Notes: generated from the sequence alone by a model not told the origin. Numbered from the stretch's first letter, positions 9,108 through 18,046 are shown. The stretch is 64,000 nucleotides of DNA from Arsenicibacter rosenii (GCF_001870735.1 NZ_MORL01000002.1:1-64000); one strand, 5' to 3'. Numbers and translations are program-made.

Positions 9108-11789
9108 ATGAAACACATTTCCTCTTTTCTGGTCAATATCGTGATCCTTTGGCTGGGGTTCTGTACGCTTGCAGATGCGCAGGCCCCAACACCGGTTGCT
9201 GCCAACGGTCGCCTGAAACTGGTGGGCCGCCAGTTGTCAAATGAGGCAGGAAAGGCTATTCAGCTGCGTGGCATGAGTTCACACGGTCTTCACTGGTTCG
9301 GGCAGTGTTACAATGCCGGGGCCATCCAGACCCTTGCCTCGCAGTGGGGAGCTGACGTATTCCGGGCGGCAATGTATGTTGACGAGGGCGGATACACTAA
9401 CAACCCTGCCGGTCTGCGGGCAACGGTCGACAATATCGTTGACTGGACGGCACAAAACGGCATTTACTGTATCATCGACTGGCACATCCTCAACCCCGGC
9501 GATCCGAATATTCATCTGAATGAAGCAAAGCAGTTTTTTCAGATCATGGCGCAGAAGCACGCCGGTAAGAAACATGTGATCTACGAAATCTGTAATGAAC
9601 CGAATGGGGTAAGCTGGAGTTCGGTGAAAAGCTATGCCGAGCAGGTGATTCCGATAATCCGGCAATACGACAGCGAAGCCATTATTCTGGTTGGTACACC
9701 AAACTGGAGCGGAACACCGGGTGACGTGATCAGTAACCCGCTGACAGGAACCAATGCCTACAACGTCATGTATACCTTTCATTTCTACGCCGGTTCGCAT
9801 TACTCACAGAGCTACATTGATAATGTACTCAAAAGTGTTCCGCTGTTTGTTTCGGAATGGGGTACGAGCAACTATTCCGGCAACGGCGGCAACGACTACA
9901 CGAATGGTCAGAACTGGATTAACCTGATGGCGGGTCAGAACTCATCGGGTATAAAGGTAAGCTGGTGTAACTGGAGCTTCTGCGATAAAGACGAGTCGTC
10001 GGCGGCACTCGTGCCCGGCGCCTGCGGGAGTAATGGCTGGAACAATACAAGCCAGTCAGGGGCGTACGTGAAAAACTGGATACTGAGCCCGGCTGATGAT
10101 TTCGGTCCGGCCACACCGGCGGTTACTATCGCCAGCCCTGCTGCTAATACGACGGTGACGATTGGGGCAAATGTAGTGATTGCCGCAACGGTGAGTAATA
10201 CAACGGCTGCTTCCGTTGCTTTCTATAGCGGCAATACGAAGCTGGGCGATGATACTACCGCGCCGTATGCCTGGACCATCACCGGTATCGCGGCGGGTTC
10301 GTATACATTGACCGCACAAGCTACCTTACCGGATGGGCAGACGCTCACATCAACGTCCGTGCAGGTAACCGCTGTACCCGCTCCGAACCAAATTCCAACC
10401 GTCTCCCTGACCGCTCCGGCTGCGAATGCCGGCTTTACGGCACCTGCCCTCATCAATCTGTCTGCCACGGCAACCGACGCCGATGGTAGTGTCGTCAAAG
10501 TCGAATTTTATAACGGGAATACGAAACTCGGAGAAATTACGGCAGCACCGTATACCTTTTCATGGACAAATGTCGCGGCCGGTTACTACACGGTATCTGC
10601 AAAGGCAATAGATAATCAGGGGGCTATAGGAACATCGGCGACGGTGAATATTATCGTCACCAATCCCGGTAGCTCCGGCGCTGATTTGATCGGCCCGGAT
10701 TGTGTCAGTGTAAACGACATTAAAATATTCGAACTGAATCCGAATCTGTTGCAGAATGCGACGAATTTTTCGTGGTGGAGTACGGGGTCGACCAGCAGCA
10801 TAACACCGACGCAACCCGGCAAGGCAACGTTTAATTTCGGGCCTTATTTTTCCGGCGGGCAGGTCTGTGTGGGCGTTAATTATTCGGCCGCGCCGTGGTA
10901 TCAGCAATTCTGCAAGACCGTATCGGTTTGCTCCACAACCGTAACACCACCGGCTAATCAACCGCCAACGGTAGCGCTGACCAGCCCTGCCAACAGTGCC
11001 ACCTTTACCGCACCGGCTTCGGTTACTATTTCAGCCAATGCATCGGATAGCGACGGTACCATCGCGAAGGTTGAATTCTACAACGGCACGGCCAAACTCG
11101 GCGAGTCTATGGCAATGCCGTACCGGTTTGTCTGGGGCAACGTAGCGGCCGGAACCTATACGCTCTCGGCAAAAGCAATGGACAATGCCGGTGCCGTGAC
11201 TACGTCAGGGACTGTTACCATCAACGTGCTGACCGCAACGGTTACCCCGCCAACCCCGGCAACAGCTGGCATCGTCGGGCCGGATTGCGTAGCTGCCAAT
11301 GCCGTGACCGCGTTTGAGTTAAACCCTGCCTATCTGGCCAATGCGACCAATTTTTCGTGGTGGTGCACCGGCTCAACGAGCAGCGTCACTCCGACGCAGC
11401 CAGGTAAGGTAAGTATTCATTTCGGACCCTGGTTTACGGGAGGTGATCTCTGTGTCGGGGTTAACTATTCGGCGTCGCCATGGTACCGTCAGTTCTGCAA
11501 ACGGGTGAACAAGTGCTCGGCAGGCGCACGGGAGGCCATCGTGGAGGAGGTGCTGAACGTTGCCTACCCCAATCCGACCGCTGACCGGTTCACGTTTGTG
11601 GCCGATCAGGATATTTATGCGCTGCGGGTACTGGATATGCTGGGCGTAGAGCGAAGCGTGCCGGGGAGCGTACAGAAAGGCGAAAAAGTAATTTTCGGGG
11701 ACAACCTGAATGCGGGTCATTACCTGCTCGACATTCAGTACACCGCTGGCGGGCGTCGGACCATCAAATTAGTGAAAGCCGGCCGTTGA
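9108..11789 (+). CDS. Secreted modular GH5 glucanase with T9SS type A sorting domain
   Basis: An 893-aa secreted endo-acting glycoside hydrolase, probably a cellulase-type beta-1,4-glucanase (GH5, close to subfamily 2). I chose the ATG at 9108, which gives a proper signal peptide ending ADAQA; an upstream in-frame TTG at 9078 adds ten residues of no value. The catalytic domain spans about 35-325 with acid/base Glu164 (NEPNG) and nucleophile Glu250 (SEWG). Three Ig-like domains follow (about 337-425, 430-520, 618-708), and two copies of an 82-residue cysteine-containing module (about 528-609 and 722-803) alternate with the last Ig domain. The C-terminal 80 residues (YPNPT...KLVKAG) are a T9SS type A sorting signal, so the protein is exported to the surface or medium. 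The modules may bind polysaccharide. Confidence 0.92.
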   Translation: MKHISSFLVNIVILWLGFCTLADAQAPTPVAANGRLKLVGRQLSNEAGKAIQLRGMSSHGLHWFGQCYNAGAIQTLASQWGADVFRAAMYVDEGGYTNNPAGLRATVDNIVDWTAQNGIYCIIDWHILNPGDPNIHLNEAKQFFQIMAQKHAGKKHVIYEICNEPNGVSWSSVKSYAEQVIPIIRQYDSEAIILVGTPNWSGTPGDVISNPLTGTNAYNVMYTFHFYAGSHYSQSYIDNVLKSVPLFVSEWGTSNYSGNGGNDYTNGQNWINLMAGQNSSGIKVSWCNWSFCDKDESSAALVPGACGSNGWNNTSQSGAYVKNWILSPADDFGPATPAVTIASPAANTTVTIGANVVIAATVSNTTAASVAFYSGNTKLGDDTTAPYAWTITGIAAGSYTLTAQATLPDGQTLTSTSVQVTAVPAPNQIPTVSLTAPAANAGFTAPALINLSATATDADGSVVKVEFYNGNTKLGEITAAPYTFSWTNVAAGYYTVSAKAIDNQGAIGTSATVNIIVTNPGSSGADLIGPDCVSVNDIKIFELNPNLLQNATNFSWWSTGSTSSITPTQPGKATFNFGPYFSGGQVCVGVNYSAAPWYQQFCKTVSVCSTTVTPPANQPPTVALTSPANSATFTAPASVTISANASDSDGTIAKVEFYNGTAKLGESMAMPYRFVWGNVAAGTYTLSAKAMDNAGAVTTSGTVTINVLTATVTPPTPATAGIVGPDCVAANAVTAFELNPAYLANATNFSWWCTGSTSSVTPTQPGKVSIHFGPWFTGGDLCVGVNYSASPWYRQFCKRVNKCSAGAREAIVEEVLNVAYPNPTADRFTFVADQDIYALRVLDMLGVERSVPGSVQKGEKVIFGDNLNAGHYLLDIQYTAGGRRTIKLVKAGR
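10689..10935 (+). repeat. First copy of an in-gene module repeat
   Basis: Encodes the first of two related 82-residue modules in the GH5 protein, with GPDCV at the start, NATNFSWW in the middle, TPTQPGK, CVGVNYSA and a terminal QFCK...C. The second copy is at 11271-11516. Confidence 0.75.
11271..11516 (+). repeat. Second copy of the in-gene module repeat
   Basis: Encodes the second 82-residue module, very similar to the copy at 10689-10935. It shares GPDCV, NATNFSWW, TPTQPGK, CVGVNYSA and RQFCK, with conserved cysteines that could form disulfides outside the cell. Confidence 0.75.
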
Positions 11790-11840
11790 TCGGATAATCA
11801 ATAAAAAAAAAGTAAAAAAGTAACCCAAAGGTCCGGAATG

Positions 11841-11878
11841 GGGGTTTATGCTAGCATGTGTTAGTGTAAACCCCTTTT
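11841..11878 (+). terminator. Terminator hairpin directly before the trehalase start codon
   Basis: Arms GGGGTTTA (11841-11848) and TAAACCCC (11867-11874) enclose an 18-nt loop and are followed by TTTT. Only three bases separate the T run from the GTG start of the next gene. It may end the GH5 transcript, or act in the trehalase leader. Confidence 0.65.
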
Positions 11879-11881
11879 GCT

Positions 11882-13384
11882 GTGACAAAGAACCTGGTCT
11901 CACCGGATATTCTTTTTGGCGAACTGTTCTGCGAGGTGCAGTTAAGCCGCATTTTTACCGATACCAAGACATTTGTGGACGCTGTTCCCCTGTTGTCGCC
12001 TGAAAATATTCTGATGCTGTACCGTGCTGAGAAAGAAAAGCCTGACTTTAATCTTGAGCAGTTTGTACGGCAGTATTTCGATATACCCGAATCGGCTACC
12101 AGCCATTTTGTGAGTGATACGTCCATGACAACTAAGGCGCATATCGAACGCCTCTGGGATGTGCTTACCTGCCCGGCTGATCCCCTGGTAGAGGGTAGCT
12201 CACGGCTGCCGCTACCGCATCCGTATGTTGTTCCGGGCGGACGGTTCCGCGAGATTTTTTATTGGGACAGCTACTTTACCATGTTGGGGCTACAGCGTTC
12301 GGGGCGGAACGGACTGGTGCGGGGGATGGTCGATAATTTTGCTTATCTGATTGATACCTATGGATTTATTCCGAACGGCAACCGCACATACTTCCTGACA
12401 CGGTCACAACCCCCTTTTTTCAGCCTGATGGTTGAACTGCTGGCTGAGATTGACGGGGCCGACGTATTCAGCGAGTATTTGCCGCAGCTGGAGAAGGAAT
12501 ATGCCTACTGGATGGCAGGCGGCTCGGGTGATACGGCGGTGGCAGAACATGTGGTAACGCTGGATACCGGCGGCCTACTGAACCGGTATTGGGACCCCAC
12601 CCCTACCCCGCGTCCGGAAGCGTTCCGGGTAGAGTCGGAGTTGCGGACAGAAGCCCGCTTTCTTGGTGTTGACCCCGACAATATGTACCGGAACCTCCGG
12701 GCGGCCTGTGAATCAGGCTGGGATTTCAGTAGCCGCTGGATGACCGATGGGCAAAGCATTCCGTACACTATTACCATTGATATCCTGCCGGTTGATTTGA
12801 ATACACTGCTTTTTTCTTTTGAGCGCACCCTGGCCAAAGCATACCGGCAAAGCGGGCAGGAGATGCCGACCGCAGAATTTACCCGGAAAGCGGAAGCCCG
12901 CCGGCAGTTGATTCAGGCACTTTTCTGGGATGATCAGGCCGGTTTTTACAAGGATGTCCATGGCAGTACCTTAACGCCGTTGCCCGCCTTAACCCTGGCC
13001 GGTGTATTTCCGCTGTTTTTTCAGATCGCTACGTTTGAACAGGCTCAGCGGGTTCATGACCTGCTGGAGCAGGAGTTTCTGCAGTCAGGTGGCTGGGTGA
13101 CCACCCTGAAGCAATCGGGGCAGCAGTGGGACTGGCCAAACGGCTGGGCTCCGCTGCAGTGGATTGTCTATCAGGGATTACTGAATTACGGATTTACGGC
13201 AACTGCCCGGAAAGCACGTGACCGCTGGCTGATGCTGAATGACAAGGTATTTCAGGTAACGGGCAAAATGATGGAAAAATACAACGTGGTGGATGATGTT
13301 CTGGTAGCCGGCGGCGGTAAATACCCGAATCAGGATGGCTTTGGCTGGACCAACGGCGTATATCTCGCCCTTTTACATAGCTGA
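11882..13384 (+). CDS. treF: Trehalase, cytoplasmic type (GH37)
   Basis: A 500-aa alpha,alpha-trehalase hydrolysing trehalose to two glucose. The family signatures are intact: PGGRFREIFYWDSYFTMLGL (about residues 117-136) and QWDWPNGWAPLQ (about residues 417-428). The segment from about residue 10 (LFGELFCEVQLSRIF) aligns with the N-terminus of known trehalases, which supports a start at or near the GTG at 11882. An in-frame stop 13 bases upstream excludes a longer protein. There is no signal peptide, so it acts in the cytoplasm as TreF does. A terminator-like hairpin sits immediately before the start codon. It lies downstream of the GH5 gene but is probably a separate unit. Confidence 0.93.
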   Translation: MTKNLVSPDILFGELFCEVQLSRIFTDTKTFVDAVPLLSPENILMLYRAEKEKPDFNLEQFVRQYFDIPESATSHFVSDTSMTTKAHIERLWDVLTCPADPLVEGSSRLPLPHPYVVPGGRFREIFYWDSYFTMLGLQRSGRNGLVRGMVDNFAYLIDTYGFIPNGNRTYFLTRSQPPFFSLMVELLAEIDGADVFSEYLPQLEKEYAYWMAGGSGDTAVAEHVVTLDTGGLLNRYWDPTPTPRPEAFRVESELRTEARFLGVDPDNMYRNLRAACESGWDFSSRWMTDGQSIPYTITIDILPVDLNTLLFSFERTLAKAYRQSGQEMPTAEFTRKAEARRQLIQALFWDDQAGFYKDVHGSTLTPLPALTLAGVFPLFFQIATFEQAQRVHDLLEQEFLQSGGWVTTLKQSGQQWDWPNGWAPLQWIVYQGLLNYGFTATARKARDRWLMLNDKVFQVTGKMMEKYNVVDDVLVAGGGKYPNQDGFGWTNGVYLALLHS

Positions 13385-14167
13385 TCACCGGCGGAAATCA
13401 AGGTCGCCGTATACACTCAGGGTAAAGCCGTTGTTGCGTTCCATGACCGGTAAACGGGTTGCCGGATCGGCTTCGGCGTGTTGAACAACCTGATTCAGAA
13501 AACCGGCTTCAAGCCTGAACGACGGCGAAAACCGGTAGCCGAGGCCCAGAAAGATCCGGTTCTGATCAAAGATATCCAGCTGAACATTAGGCCCGAAGCC
13601 AATAAACAGCTCGTCGTAAGCGGTCAGGTACCAGTTGGCCTCATCCATCGTTGGCTGGCCAAGGGGGAGCGCCCCGCGAATACGGTAGCGGGCCCGGTTC
13701 TGGTATTGCCAGCCCGGTGATTGATCGCCTCCGGTATCTGGCCAGGTACTCATCCAGCGTTGTTCGAGCCGGAAACGATGCGTAAGTTGCAGGCGGCCGG
13801 TCGTTTGCTCCAGGTCAATATCCTGGTACATCCGGTGTTCGGGATTGGGGACACCCGCTTCGGATTCCGGGAAACGGCCGTATGGAAAACCCAGTAACAG
13901 CGTGTAGCCCGCCGACGTTTTAATATGGTCGGTAAGGCTATATTGAATCCCGGCACGGGCCAGAGATTGCTGCCAGCTCCGGATCAGATCAATCCGGCGC
14001 CATTGGTATTCCGTATGAATCGCCCATTTGTCCGACAGTTTATGATCGCCGAAGTAGGCATACCAGCCAATGGTATTCGCATCGTGTATTCTGTTTTGTG
14101 CTGATAAGCAGACCGGAAAAAGCAGGCATGACAGGATATATAGAAAATAACGTTGCAGAGTAAACAT
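13385..14167 (-). CDS. DUF2490 outer-membrane beta-barrel-like protein
   Basis: A 260-aa protein with a signal peptide ending CLSAQ and alternating amphipathic strands (YQWRR, RLEQRW, NRARYRI), matching the DUF2490 family, common in Bacteroidota and thought to form a small outer-membrane barrel. The stop codon is directly adjacent to the stop of the converging trehalase gene, with no room for a terminator between them. No ligand or enzymatic role is known. Confidence 0.75.
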   Translation of the reverse strand: MFTLQRYFLYILSCLLFPVCLSAQNRIHDANTIGWYAYFGDHKLSDKWAIHTEYQWRRIDLIRSWQQSLARAGIQYSLTDHIKTSAGYTLLLGFPYGRFPESEAGVPNPEHRMYQDIDLEQTTGRLQLTHRFRLEQRWMSTWPDTGGDQSPGWQYQNRARYRIRGALPLGQPTMDEANWYLTAYDELFIGFGPNVQLDIFDQNRIFLGLGYRFSPSFRLEAGFLNQVVQHAEADPATRLPVMERNNGFTLSVYGDLDFRR

Positions 14168-14364
14168 GAGATAGAGACGATGCCGGCTTGGTTTATTAAG
14201 AGAACCGACAAGGCGGCCGGTAAGGCTGAAAACTATATCAAAAGGGACCGGAAGGCCGCTAAACCGGTAATTTGCAGGAGCTTACTCAACAAATTACCGG
14301 TTTGTCCGTTTTTAGTCTTACTTTACCACAGGAATGTTATATACCATCGTTAGAAATCAAACCT

Positions 14365-16581
14365 ATGCAAGTTCAACATAGATGGAGACAGGAAGCCGCT
14401 GTGCTTCTGACGATTGCCACTATTTTAAGCAGTGGCCTAACACCGGCGCGGGGGCAGGCCACTGCTGCTCTCCGGGCCGATACGGTCAAGGCCGGCCCGT
14501 ATGATATGGGTAAAATGTGGACTTTTGATAGCCCGCCGAAAGAATACTTTGCTAAAACATACGGCTTTAAACCCGATGACAAGTGGTTTGAAGAAACACG
14601 GCTGGCTTCTCTGCGGTTTGCCGATTATTGCTCGGCTTCGTTTGTGTCTGCGAGCGGGCTGGTGATGACCAATCACCACTGTGCCCGGGAATCCGGAACG
14701 GGTGTTGCCCGCAAAGGGGAGGACCTGAACAATACCGGGTTTTATGCTAAAACACTGGCTGAGGAGCGCAAGGTGCCGGGCCTGTTTGTCGATCAGCTGG
14801 TAAAAATCGAAGACATAACAAAGCGGGTACAGGATGCCATGGGCACCGGTTCGGAGCGGGAGCAGTTGCGGGGGCGCGAGCAGGCGTTCGCTGCGATCAA
14901 ACAGGAGTACACGGCCCGGGCCGACTGGAAGGGGCTGGAGCTGCAGACTATTACGCTTTACAATGGCGGCCGGTATGCGCTATATGGGTTTAAACGCTAT
15001 ACCGATGTGCGGCTGGTGTTTATGCCTGAGCTACAGCTGGGCTTTTTTGGCGGCGATCCCGACAACTTTACCTATCCGCGTTATGCGCTCGACTGTTCGT
15101 TTTTCCGGGTATATGATAACGGGAAGCCCCTGCAAACCAAACATTTCTTTAAGTTCAATACAAACGGTGTCCGCGAGAATGAGCCCATTTTCGTAATTGG
15201 TAACCCGGGGAGTACCGAACGGCTGAAAACGGTAGCCGAGCTGGAATTCGACCGTGATCTGAAAATTCCGTACATCCTGACCCTGATCCGGAACCGGTCG
15301 GCCGCGCTTCAGGCGTATAACGCAACCGCTAAAAGTGACAGCGTTCTGAACGAAATTTTCAGCTTCGAAAACAGTTATAAGGCCTACAGCGGACAGCTCG
15401 ATGGCCTGCGCGACCCATACCTGATCGCCCGCAAAGCCGCCTTCGAACGGCAGTTTAAAGCCGATGCCTTGTTGGAGCAATCGGCGAAACGGGAAGCACA
15501 GGTAGGCGGCAGTTCGGCCACCAACGGCGTACCGGCTACGTCGCCCGGCAGTTCGGCCCGGGGCGGGGCCACAACGGGCAGGGCAGACGTTTGGGCCGAT
15601 ATTTCGGAAAACGTAACGGCAATGCGGCAGTTGTTTAACGACAATACCTACTTGTCGCCCAATCCGCTGGCGCGGGGCGAATTACTGACGTTTGCTCATC
15701 TGCTGGCGCAATACGGTGAGATTTATCTGGCCCAACCCCGGCAGGCCGAGCGGATGCGTACCATGCTGGAAATGCCGGAGATAACCAGCCGCACGCTGGA
15801 AGAAAGCTATCTGGCGGCTCATCTAGCCGAAGCACAGGCCGCTTTGGGGAATGATGATCCGTATGTAAAAGCGGCTTTAACGGCGGAAAACGGGCAGCTG
15901 CGGACCCCCAAAGAAGCCGCCGCTTATTTGCTGCGCACCACAAAACTGCTTGATAAAGCCTTCGTTGAGGATATGATTACACGGGGCGGGGCCATTACAT
16001 CGTCGACCGATCCGATGCTGGTGCTGGCGCGGGCAGGTCAGAAACGGTACGAGGCTGCCAGCCAGAAAATGCAGCAAATCAATGCCCGTCAGGAAGTGTT
16101 GAGCAGCCAGCTGGGAAGGTATGTGTATGATGTATACGGTAATAACGTACCACCGGATGCCACCTTCTCGCTGCGTATCAACGACGGGATTGTGAAAGGC
16201 TATCCGTATAACGGCACCGTTGCGCCGGTGATCACCACCTTTGCCGGGCTGTATGACCGGAATTATTCGTTTGGCGATAAATACCCCTGGAGCCTGCCCG
16301 CCCGCTGGAAAAATCCCCCGGCTGAGCTGTTGAAGCAACCCATGTGTTTTATCACCACCAACGATATTATTGGCGGTAATTCCGGCAGCCCGATGATAAA
16401 CAAAAACCGCGAAGCGGTGGGGCTGGTTTTTGATGGTAATATGGAGAGTTTACCGGGAAGCTTCATCTTTGTGCCGGATAAAAACAGAAGCATTTCAGTA
16501 CATGCCGGGGGGATGGTCGCCGCCATGCGTTACATCTACAAAGCCGACCGCCTGATTCTGGAGCTGACAACCGGAAAATAA
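14365..16581 (+). CDS. S46 family dipeptidyl-peptidase, DPP7 type
   Basis: A 738-aa serine exopeptidase that releases dipeptides from oligopeptides in the periplasm. The ATG at 14365 gives a signal peptide ending ARGQA; an in-frame upstream start at 14272 would add 31 residues before it. The triad is visible: His in TNHHC (about residue 104), Asp in GGDPDNFTYPR, and Ser673 in GGNSGSP. The specificity position after this motif reads GLVFDGN (Gly691). DPP7 has Gly there, while DPP11 has Arg, so it probably prefers hydrophobic P1 residues. A Gly/Ser/Ala/Thr-rich insert (about residues 377-398) interrupts the helical domain and is unusual. Alone in its transcription unit. Confidence 0.92.
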   Translation: MQVQHRWRQEAAVLLTIATILSSGLTPARGQATAALRADTVKAGPYDMGKMWTFDSPPKEYFAKTYGFKPDDKWFEETRLASLRFADYCSASFVSASGLVMTNHHCARESGTGVARKGEDLNNTGFYAKTLAEERKVPGLFVDQLVKIEDITKRVQDAMGTGSEREQLRGREQAFAAIKQEYTARADWKGLELQTITLYNGGRYALYGFKRYTDVRLVFMPELQLGFFGGDPDNFTYPRYALDCSFFRVYDNGKPLQTKHFFKFNTNGVRENEPIFVIGNPGSTERLKTVAELEFDRDLKIPYILTLIRNRSAALQAYNATAKSDSVLNEIFSFENSYKAYSGQLDGLRDPYLIARKAAFERQFKADALLEQSAKREAQVGGSSATNGVPATSPGSSARGGATTGRADVWADISENVTAMRQLFNDNTYLSPNPLARGELLTFAHLLAQYGEIYLAQPRQAERMRTMLEMPEITSRTLEESYLAAHLAEAQAALGNDDPYVKAALTAENGQLRTPKEAAAYLLRTTKLLDKAFVEDMITRGGAITSSTDPMLVLARAGQKRYEAASQKMQQINARQEVLSSQLGRYVYDVYGNNVPPDATFSLRINDGIVKGYPYNGTVAPVITTFAGLYDRNYSFGDKYPWSLPARWKNPPAELLKQPMCFITTNDIIGGNSGSPMINKNREAVGLVFDGNMESLPGSFIFVPDKNRSISVHAGGMVAAMRYIYKADRLILELTTGK

Positions 16582-16595
16582 CCGATCAAGACCGC

Positions 16596-16652
16596 AATAC
16601 GAACCGGCGTTTTCTTATGGAATCATTCATAGGGAAATGCCGGTTTTGTATT
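16596..16652 (+). terminator. Imperfect terminator-like inverted repeat
   Basis: Arms at 16596-16614 and 16633-16652 pair around an ACCGGC/GCCGGT core and end in a T-rich segment (TTTTGTATT). It lies 15 bases after the S46 stop. Confidence 0.5.
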
Positions 16653-16707
16653 CAGGGACGAAGAATCTTAGTAATGTTGCTTATTTTACGTTAGGATTTG
16701 AAAAAAG

Positions 16708-16920
16708 ATGGAACCTGAACAGTTTATATTAGACCGGAGTGCATTTCATATGGGTAACCATACAACCGTATCCAGCTACCACGCCCGTATGCAGCCCGAA
16801 TCATTTGCCGGTCGTTTACAGGCCGCTAATTATTTGATTAGTGTAGCTTTTCGATACGACTTGAGAAGGCCACCTAAACTCGATAGAGACTGTTTTCTGG
16901 CCCGTAAGCACAATGGCTAA
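16708..16920 (+). CDS. Small conserved partner of a nucleotidyltransferase (orphaned)
   Basis: A 70-aa basic soluble protein with the central motif RLQAANYLISVAF followed by PPKLDRDCFLARKH. Small proteins with this pattern (hydrophobic helix, then pro-pro-basic, then D-R/K-x-F-x-x-R) are commonly found directly upstream of minimal nucleotidyltransferases in Bacteroidota. Here the downstream nucleotidyltransferase survives only as a C-terminal remnant (17037-17216). A purine-rich TAGGA lies 13 bases before the ATG. The gene itself looks intact. Its function is unknown; a toxin-antitoxin-like role is inference from the pairing. Confidence 0.6.
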   Translation: MEPEQFILDRSAFHMGNHTTVSSYHARMQPESFAGRLQAANYLISVAFRYDLRRPPKLDRDCFLARKHNG

Positions 16921-16942
16921 CCTGCTAAATCCTTCAAATGGC

Positions 16943-17013
16943 TATACCACATAGGCACATAGAGCTCATAAGTATTTAAAAATCTTTGTTTTTCTATGTG
17001 CCTATGTGGTATA
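16943..17013. repeat. Perfect 20-bp inverted repeat element
   Basis: Arms at 16943-16962 and 16994-17013 are exact reverse complements (second arm begins CTATGTGCCTATGTGG) and surround a 31-nt A/T-rich loop. Each arm contains two CTATGTG words in tandem. It sits within the decayed nucleotidyltransferase locus. Similar CTATGTGCCTATGTGG words recur between genes in many Bacteroidota genomes as I recall, but this cannot be verified here. Confidence 0.8.
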
Positions 17014-17036
17014 ATATCGAATAAGCTGTTTAGTGT

Positions 17037-17216
17037 TTAAGCAGACAGAGTTCTGAATTAAAGAAAGAGGTTGATACTGGAGGAAGATAAAGGCACCTTC
17101 CGGTAATTCAGTTAATATATCACTACAATGATTTAATCAAAGCTAAAAGAGCAGCGGGACGTCCCCGGGATTTGAACGATATTGAACAGTTAGAAAAAGG
17201 AAAACAAAACACATGA
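17037..17216 (+). pseudogene. C-terminal remnant of a nucleotidyltransferase
   Basis: In the frame ending TGA at 17214-17216 the translation ends YNDLIKAKRAAGRPRDLNDI and then EQLEKGKQNT. This is the usual C-terminus of small MNT-like nucleotidyltransferases (DLI-x-x-K-x-x-x-GR-x-x-DL-x-DIE). An in-frame TAA at 17088 and another stop at 17031 break the frame, and the catalytic GSxxxxxDxD part is absent. The stop overlaps the prmA start codon by four bases (ATGA). The small upstream gene at 16708 is its likely former partner. Family assignment is from memory of the motif. Confidence 0.6.
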
Positions 17217-18046
17217 ATTATATTGAATTGTCGCTGACACTCTCGCCCGATTATACCGATATCCTGATGGCAGAGTTGGGAGAGCTTGGTTTTGAGTCAT
17301 TTGTTGAAACCGACGAAGGGCTGTTGGCATACGTTACCGAAGATCTGTTCGACGAAACAGCTATTCAGGAAGTTATCGCGAAATACGAAGAGCTGACTGC
17401 AATAGCCTATCAAGTCAGTTCGTTAGAGAAAAAGAACTGGAACGCCGAGTGGGAACAGAATTATGAACCCATTACGGTGGGCGAAAACCTGGTCAGAGTG
17501 CGGGCGTCGTTTCACGAGCCGGATGCTGCCTTTCAGCATGAACTGGTGATTAACCCGAAAATGTCGTTCGGTACCGGTCATCATGAAACTACATCGATGA
17601 TGCTGGAGCACCAGATGCACATCGGTCATGCCGGTAAGGCGGTCTTAGATGTCGGCTCCGGTACAGGCATTCTGGCGATTCTGGCCGCTAAAATGGGGGC
17701 TTCACCGGTGGTTGCGTTTGATATAGAAGAATGGGCTGTGGAGAATGCAGTGGAAAACGCCGGGTTAAACAACCATCCCGAAATCCGGGTCTTTCAGGGA
17801 ACCATCGCCGATGTTGATCCGGCTGAACGCTATGATATCGTACTGGCCAATATCAACCGCAACGTGTTACTGGTCGAAATTCCGACGTATGTAAGCCTGC
17901 TGAATGAGAACGGTTACCTGTTTGTGAGCGGATTTTATGAGCACGATGCGGCCGACATTGAGGCTAAGGCCAATGAAGCAGGGATGGAGCTGGTCCGGTC
18001 GCTGACCAAAAATCAATGGTCGTCGCTCGTTTTCCGGAAAGCGTAA
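17213..18046 (+). CDS. prmA: Ribosomal protein L11 methyltransferase
   Basis: A 277-aa SAM-dependent methyltransferase that trimethylates lysines of ribosomal protein L11. An N-terminal substrate-recognition domain (1-95) is followed by the class I methyltransferase fold, with the diagnostic KMSFGTGHHETT (about 117-128), SAM-binding LDVGSGTGILA (about 144-154) and the catalytic-loop LANINRNVLL. Length is normal. The ATG overlaps the stop of the nucleotidyltransferase remnant, a fossil of a former coupled arrangement. Cytoplasmic. Confidence 0.95.
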   Translation: MNYIELSLTLSPDYTDILMAELGELGFESFVETDEGLLAYVTEDLFDETAIQEVIAKYEELTAIAYQVSSLEKKNWNAEWEQNYEPITVGENLVRVRASFHEPDAAFQHELVINPKMSFGTGHHETTSMMLEHQMHIGHAGKAVLDVGSGTGILAILAAKMGASPVVAFDIEEWAVENAVENAGLNNHPEIRVFQGTIADVDPAERYDIVLANINRNVLLVEIPTYVSLLNENGYLFVSGFYEHDAADIEAKANEAGMELVRSLTKNQWSSLVFRKA

